From Coffea arabica (taxonomy: Eukaryota; Streptophyta; Magnoliopsida; Gentianales; Rubiaceae), in assembly GCF_036785885.1 (NCBI RefSeq), contig NC_092326.1, positions 43,973,072 through 44,037,071 on the forward strand: 64,000 nt of DNA. The letters run 5' to 3'. The number at the start of each line of letters is the position of its first letter. Position 1 is the stretch's first letter. Below the pieces are notes generated by a model. It did no database searches. It was given only the letters and a program-made list of their open reading frames with translations, and was not told the origin of the DNA. Made by a program: the position numbers and the translations under genes. Below, one piece after another: positions 58,983-64,000 of the stretch.

Positions 58983-59732
58983 TAAAAATGGAAGCAGTCC
59001 AGAGAGCGGTGGCTTGTCAATTGCTGGACACAGGTTGAACACCACACCGCTGGTGTTTGCTGATAGCAGAACAGTGAAGTTGCGACCTATGGTTGCAGAC
59101 TGAACTCTTGATTAGGGATACATGAGAGGTTGAAATGCGTTTCATTGAAAAGATATTCTTGCTGGCTGAAATCTCAAAGCGACCAATTTTAACGCTTTGC
59201 CAATGTGAGATCAGCATATTTGTGTCGTTAATCCTTGGCATTCAACTGATATGAGATGCTGCTACCCTTGTCCCATCCCCTTGTTACTGCAGCTCCACTA
59301 GCAATCTCAATGCGCATTTTTTTTTTTTGGGTGCAAATATTATTGTGCTTGCGAAATCAGATATCCTTGGAGAGCCGATGAAACACAAAAGGGATATTTA
59401 CAATATTTTTAACCCTGATTATCTTCTCATATTCAACGACGAGTACATATGGTATGGTTCCAAATAGAATTCTCTTTCTGATGCACACAACAACACATGG
59501 ACTTCCCTCGGGCCAAAAAAGCGGAAGTCCAGACGATCCCGGCTCCTCGCGCAGTCCCTATCGCCTTGCAAGCTTGGATCCAAAACACTCGAGCAGCAAA
59601 GCTTACAACTCTCCGGGGAATTATATACACAATACAACTATCATTCGTATATGCAACTATCTTGTCAACCTTGCCAACTTACAGGGAAAACTGTACAAGA
59701 ATCGATATGGTAATCGGGGACTACTATAGACG
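58983..59732. other. Convergent 3' region of the NLP and thioredoxin genes
   Basis: About 59000-59330 is probably the NLP 3' UTR and about 59400-59732 the thioredoxin 3' UTR on the other strand. Open frames here overlap on both strands and are not gene-like. Confidence 0.5.
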
Positions 59733-61482
59733 TCAACTGGTTGATCTTCCTTTGGATATCAAAGTCCTCTTCTCAGGGTCTCGTTCCATCTTTTGTTGTG
59801 CGGCGAATGGAAGCGGCAGCGGGAGAGGGAGAGGGAGAGGCCGTTCAGAGTCTGCACCAGGTGTGGCCACCGCTTTTTCTGTAATGATCTTCTCTTGTTC
59901 AGAAGCAACTACAGATGGCTGTGGCTTAGGTGCGTAGTTAAAGGAGAGATCTTTGTTAGCCGCGAGTGCAAGGAGCTCCTTCTCCTCCAGGCCCTTTGTT
60001 GGCTCCAGGCTGCAAAAATCTGCGCCATACTTGGCCAACGCGTCTTTGAATTTTTTGATCTGTTATGTTATGAATGTAGTAAATTAGCCAGATACTGCAT
60101 GTTTATCTCTAAGAAAAAAATATTGGTTCCATGACTACTGAGAAACTAACTAACCGTGGCATTGGTACAACTGAAGCTGCAGAGACGTCCATGAGCACCC
60201 CTGTAGAAACGAAAGAAGGGCAGGACGTGGACGTTAAGAGCGTAGCACATAGACTTGTGCTCCTCATAATTCACCTGAAGGAACAGCACATCCGGATTCA
60301 TCTCTGCCAATTGGCATATCTGCAATATACCCCCCAAGCACAACAGAAAAGAAGATATTACTACTTTTCCCAGAGACCCAAAAAATAAAAATAAAAAAAA
60401 AAAAAGTCTTTTTCTTTGTAATGCCATAAATAAGCCAGTGTCTTCTGATTACAACAGATTCAGGCCGCTTCCAGAAAGACAGATAAGAGGAGTAGTAAAA
60501 GTGTGAAAGTTTGAAATATCAACCTTGGGATGAAGGGCTTTGCAACCACCACAACCAGGGGAAAAGAAATCAACAACCACTAGCTTGTCCCCAGAGCTTA
60601 AGAGAGAATCCACAAGGTGTTGGGCACCCATGACCTCTCTCATGTTAGGTTGGAGGCCTTTCTCCCACCATTTCTGAGCTTTCCCAATAATTCCGCTGGA
60701 CCTCGTCGTGATCTGAGGAAGGTATAGTAAATACTACGTAAAATTGTTGCAATCAGAAACCCAAATAAAAAATATGCTCCGTTTCACAATGAGAGGCCTA
60801 GCTAGCATTATCAGTACAAGTAGTTTAATTGAGGATATTGATGTGATGATATACTACCACTTATTGCTTTACTCGAACATTACAAGCAAAAATTACTATA
60901 GTAAGATCCTTTTTTTTTCAAGGTCTGGAGGTTAATTCCCCCAGTTAGTTTGTGCAGAGCTTCGCCCCAAAGATACCCAACAGTAGCACCATGGTAAAAT
61001 GAATAATAACAATTAATTCATAATATTAAGAATAATACTCCACTAACTAACTATGTAGTATAAAATACTAATACTACTACTTTTATTTGATAATTATAAA
61101 GATAATAGTGGGATAGGAGGCGGAGGAGGTAAGGCAGGAAGAATGCGGAGCGGGAATTGAATTGAAGAGGAAAGTAGCAGGGGAGGTATCTGACCCGAGG
61201 AGGAGCAGAGGTATGAGAGGGGACGTGGCTTTTGGGTTGAGTAGACGGTAGTAGTTCCCCGCCAGAAGCAGAAGTGCAGCGGGCGGAGGAGCTGTTGTTG
61301 GTGGTGAGAGGCCTAGATCGGAGCTTCAAGGACCGGGGGAAAGCCATGGAAGATGAAAAAGCAACAGCAGCGGACGATGATGATTTAGTATCATCATTTC
61401 CAGCAGTAGCAGAGGGAAAACTACTCAAACGTCGTATTGGAGAAAAGCAACTAGCGGCCGCCGCCGCTGCTTCAGCCATCAT
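59733..61482 (-). CDS. ACHT4: Atypical Cys/His-rich thioredoxin, chloroplastic (ACHT4 / thioredoxin-like 1 type)
   Basis: Four minus-strand exons (61195-61482, 60524-60712, 60155-60319, 59733-60059) give 969 nt, 322 residues. Exon 1 is Ser/Ala-rich with little acidity, a plastid transit peptide. The core has KAQKWWEKGL, VVVDFFSPGCGGCKALHPK (active site Cys150-Gly-Gly-Cys153), VNYEEHKSMCYALNVHVLPF and CSFSCTNATIKKF, all as in ACHT4. The GCGGC site replaces the classical WCGPC and gives a less reducing thioredoxin. ACHT proteins pass oxidation from 2-Cys peroxiredoxin to targets such as ADP-glucose pyrophosphorylase. The C-terminal 100 residues contain a Leu-Pro alternating run (LPLPLPLPLP) after an AANKDLSFNYAPKP segment. 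Exon 1 uses donor CGG|GTCAGA; the start at 61482 has a second Met immediately after it. Confidence 0.92.
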
Positions 61483-63873
61483 TTGTATGTTCCTGTAGTA
61501 TAAATTTTTCTTTTTTCTTTTTTCTTTTTTTTTGATTGATGGGTGAGGAGTGGGAGTCTATCACAACTACAGAGCACAACGGTACCTCTCACCAGACCAG
61601 ATTGGAAGAAATGAAAGGAGCTGAATCTATCATCTCATCTCACATGTATGTATCTATGGAAGAGGAAGAAGAAGAGGTCCAAACCAAAAGTAGCTTTTCT
61701 TTTCTTTTCTTTTCTTTTCTTTACAAATGGATGCTGCAGTTGGCGTTTCGGCCTTTTCTTCCGCTTTTTTTTCTTTCTTTTTGGGGGGTTTGGATAATAA
61801 AGCGATTCTGGTCTTGACTTTGTAGTGGTAGGATCCAAGTGAAAAGAAAGGCACGCAACGAAAGACGCGGTGGCCCTGTCGTGTCCTGTCCCTGGGGTCT
61901 CTTCGTATCATATCTCAATTTATATATCATATCTAATTCATAATAATTTATTTAACGGATTAACTTTTTATACACTGACAACATAGTAGTGTAGTTCGTG
62001 TTGTATGATATAATCTAAATCTATTAGCGCACAAAAAAAAAAATTATACAGTGATGGTAGACAAAAAAAAATTATCCTTATTTAACACTATACTACTATA
62101 TACTCGTACTACAAGCTATTACATTCACACAACTTTCTTATTTAATTTTGCCCCTTTTTTTTAAAAAAAAAAAAAACCCTTGCTAGAGAATTTTCAAGAA
62201 GGAAAGCTCCAAGAAAAAAAAACTGCAAGACTAAAGTGGTCTTCGCACCATGGATACAGAATTATTTGAAAAACAAAAACACTTCTATGAAATACTGTAA
62301 ATAATTAATTAAGAAAATATTTTTAAAAAAATTTACTGTAATCATTTGATGCACGTGAGGAAAAAAAAGATAATAGAAAAATGTGATCACGAAAAACGAC
62401 GCAATTTTTCAGCAGAAAATGACAATCCAAACAGGGCACTCAAGTTTATAATAATGAAAAAAAAAGAAAAAAGAGAGCTTATCCAAACAATAATAATTTG
62501 TAAGGTTGAGGAACGTGGTGGCAGTTGGTAGTTTGTAGAAATCGGACACGTAACTGAACGGGAGCAGGGGAAATGGAATCAGCAACGATAATCGGAAAAA
62601 TCCAAACTGCAAGAGTTGATTGCTTGCTGCTGACTGCTGAGTGGCTCCTTCTCTCTTTTGCCGGTCTCTGTTGTGGCGAAGGGAGATGCACATACCGTAT
62701 ATGTGGCTCCCGGTAGGGATGCCGCCGCGCTCCTCGCTGATATTTCTCTGTTTTCACACCTACTACGTGTCGCTTTGTGAGTTCATCGGCAAAAACACAT
62801 AAAAATAAAAACCAAGAGATATTTTAATGCTGATAGATACAAACTTGCAAATTCCTAAAATCAAGAATTTATTTATTTACATTATCAGAAAATTCCAAAC
62901 AAACTAAATAGCATGAGAAAATAAGAATATGCACCTATCATACATAATCCAAAGCATATATATATATATATGTCACCAGCAATTTGGTTAATTAAACCAA
63001 CATTAGAAAGAAGGAACTTTAAATTAGTTAATATTTTTTTACAAGTATATACCAAATGGAAAAATTTTTATTATGTATAATTGACTAAACATTGCGTTAT
63101 TGCGATCTACTTATTTGTTAGGCTGTTATTAAAAATAATTAATAGCTCTAAACTTTGAACGTATTAATTTAAACACTATATATGCATATCTAACGTGAAT
63201 TTTGTTACAACGTTGACATTATTATAACCACTTTTACTTCTAATAATGAAAAATAATTTTAAAAAGGTACAAATAAATAAAGAATAAGTTTGAGAAAGAA
63301 AAATAAAAATAATGTGTAAACAATAATGGAAAAAGAGAAGAAAGCAGGAGAAAATTTTAAAAACTCAAAAGAAAGTGGACAAGTAGAAAAGGGCAAAAAG
63401 GAAAAAAAATGATTAATATGCAAGCGACATTTTTGTCCTAAAGCATTAAGTAGGGGAAGTAAAGAGTCGATTTATTGATTTCGGAGAGTAAAAAGAAAGT
63501 ATTTAGAAGGCTTTTAATCCCATTTTTTTTTATCATGCGAATAAAATAGAATACTTTACTAAATTCAAGCGCACCAAATTTCCATTTTTATAATAACCGA
63601 GTCCAAACAAAAAATAAATAAATAAAGGGGCTTTTAATCTTTCTCACCTAATAATAACAAATTATAAAGTGTGTAAATCATTCCTTGATTACTCTCTCAT
63701 GACGAAAAAGAGGCAGTAGTCCCTAGTTTTGTTTCTGTATATGTTGAAAGGTTTTTCCTTTCCTTTTTTACTCTCTCTTTTTTTTTTTTCTTCTTTTTCT
63801 GGGGAGAAGAAAAAGAAAAAATGAAAATGAAAAAGAAATTAGCGTGTCAGAAGGTGAACAGGGGGAGAAAATT
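61483..63873. other. AT-rich intergenic region
   Basis: The first few hundred bases are the promoter side of the minus-strand thioredoxin gene, with TTTTC pentamer repeats at about 61693-61722. The rest is AT-rich with poly-A/T runs. No gene is seen apart from the MITE fragment at 62245-62436. Confidence 0.55.
62245..62436. mobile_element. hAT-like MITE fragment, copy C
   Basis: The right end GACAATCCAAACAGGG is the complement of a CCCTGTTTGGATTG terminus. The interior ATTTGATGCACGTGAGG, AAAGATAATAGAAAAATGTG, ATCAC and GCAATTTTTCAGCAGAAAA blocks align with 19435-19530 (copy A). The left end near 62250 (GGATACAGAATTATTTG) is diverged but resembles the left end of copy B. Confidence 0.65.
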
Positions 63874-63975
63874 ATGGATGGACGAGAGTGCTACTCGGTA
63901 CAAGATCTGGAATCCCTGATGGCTTTACCAGACGTACATCCAAGTAAACAAGTGGATGATATCCTCCCAGATTAG
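63874..63975 (+). CDS. Possible first exon of a gene running off the right edge
   Basis: A short frame of 33 codons begins MDGRECYSVQDLESLMALPD and has no low-complexity bias, unlike the surrounding DNA. It is preceded by about 130 bp of A/G-rich DNA and a pyrimidine-rich stretch, as in a plant 5' leader. A possible donor is CCAA|GTAAAC at 63944. I do not recognise the protein. It could equally be a chance frame. Confidence 0.3.
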   Translation: MDGRECYSVQDLESLMALPDVHPSKQVDDILPD

Positions 63976-64000
63976 ATTGGATTGGATAAAGATAAATTCC

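Noticed and set aside
1-64000. CRISPR arrays, operons, bacterial-type terminators, riboswitches
   Set aside because: None seen; the window is plant nuclear DNA with spliced genes. I also saw no tRNA or rRNA gene, though a tRNA could be missed by eye; tRNAscan-SE would settle it.

Overview
This is a window of plant nuclear DNA, almost certainly from a core eudicot. Genes have many short exons with GT-AG (rarely GC-AG) introns. Intergenic DNA is AT-rich and carries hAT-like and Mutator-like MITEs and an L1-type LINE. All recognisable proteins are plant families. I did not identify the species. Intron chains were built by hand by matching splice sites and reading phase; every complete model below gives a coding length divisible by three.

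Layout. 917-2146 (+): the 3' end of a LysM GPI-anchored chitin-receptor-like protein (LYM2 type). 2147-7978: AT-rich spacer with a 62-bp tandem duplication and a GC-rich, strand-asymmetric 1.2-kb terminal-inverted-repeat element. 7979-15218 (+): a 14-exon plastid MATE transporter (DTX45 type). 16123-18737 (-): a regulatory subunit of mitochondrial NAD-isocitrate dehydrogenase. 20728-22711 (-): the SM protein SLY1, head-to-head across about 420 bp with a histidine-phosphatase protein (23131-26122, +). 26.5-29.3 kb: a repeat island with G19/C21 homopolymers, an intact Ac-like hAT element with its 8-bp target duplication, a 0.7-kb fold-back element and a hAT-like MITE. 29391-33519 (+): a penta-EF-hand calcium sensor. 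34912-36936 (-): a DYW-class PPR editing factor resembling REME1. 37181-41676 (-): a 5'-truncated LINE with a 16-bp target duplication. 41898-42489: a Mutator-like MITE with a 9-bp duplication. 42568-46397 (+): a secretory-pathway aminoacylase-1. 48193-50052 (+): a small plant protein I could not name. 51-52.7 kb: a diverged tandem duplication and a second Mutator-like MITE. 54787-58982 (+): a NIN-like RWP-RK/PB1 transcription factor. 59733-61482 (-): an ACHT4-type chloroplast thioredoxin. 61.5-64 kb: AT-rich spacer with a MITE fragment and a possible first exon at the right edge.

The genes are unrelated housekeeping or signalling genes (chitin perception, plastid transport, TCA cycle, ER-Golgi fusion, calcium sensing, mitochondrial RNA editing, N-acyl amino acid hydrolysis, nitrate signalling, plastid redox control). 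They do not form a pathway cluster. I found no new multi-gene system. The most informative structures are the dated mobile-element insertions. In particular, a LINE and a MITE have expanded what appears to have been a roughly 520-bp divergent promoter between the REME1-like and aminoacylase genes to 5.6 kb.
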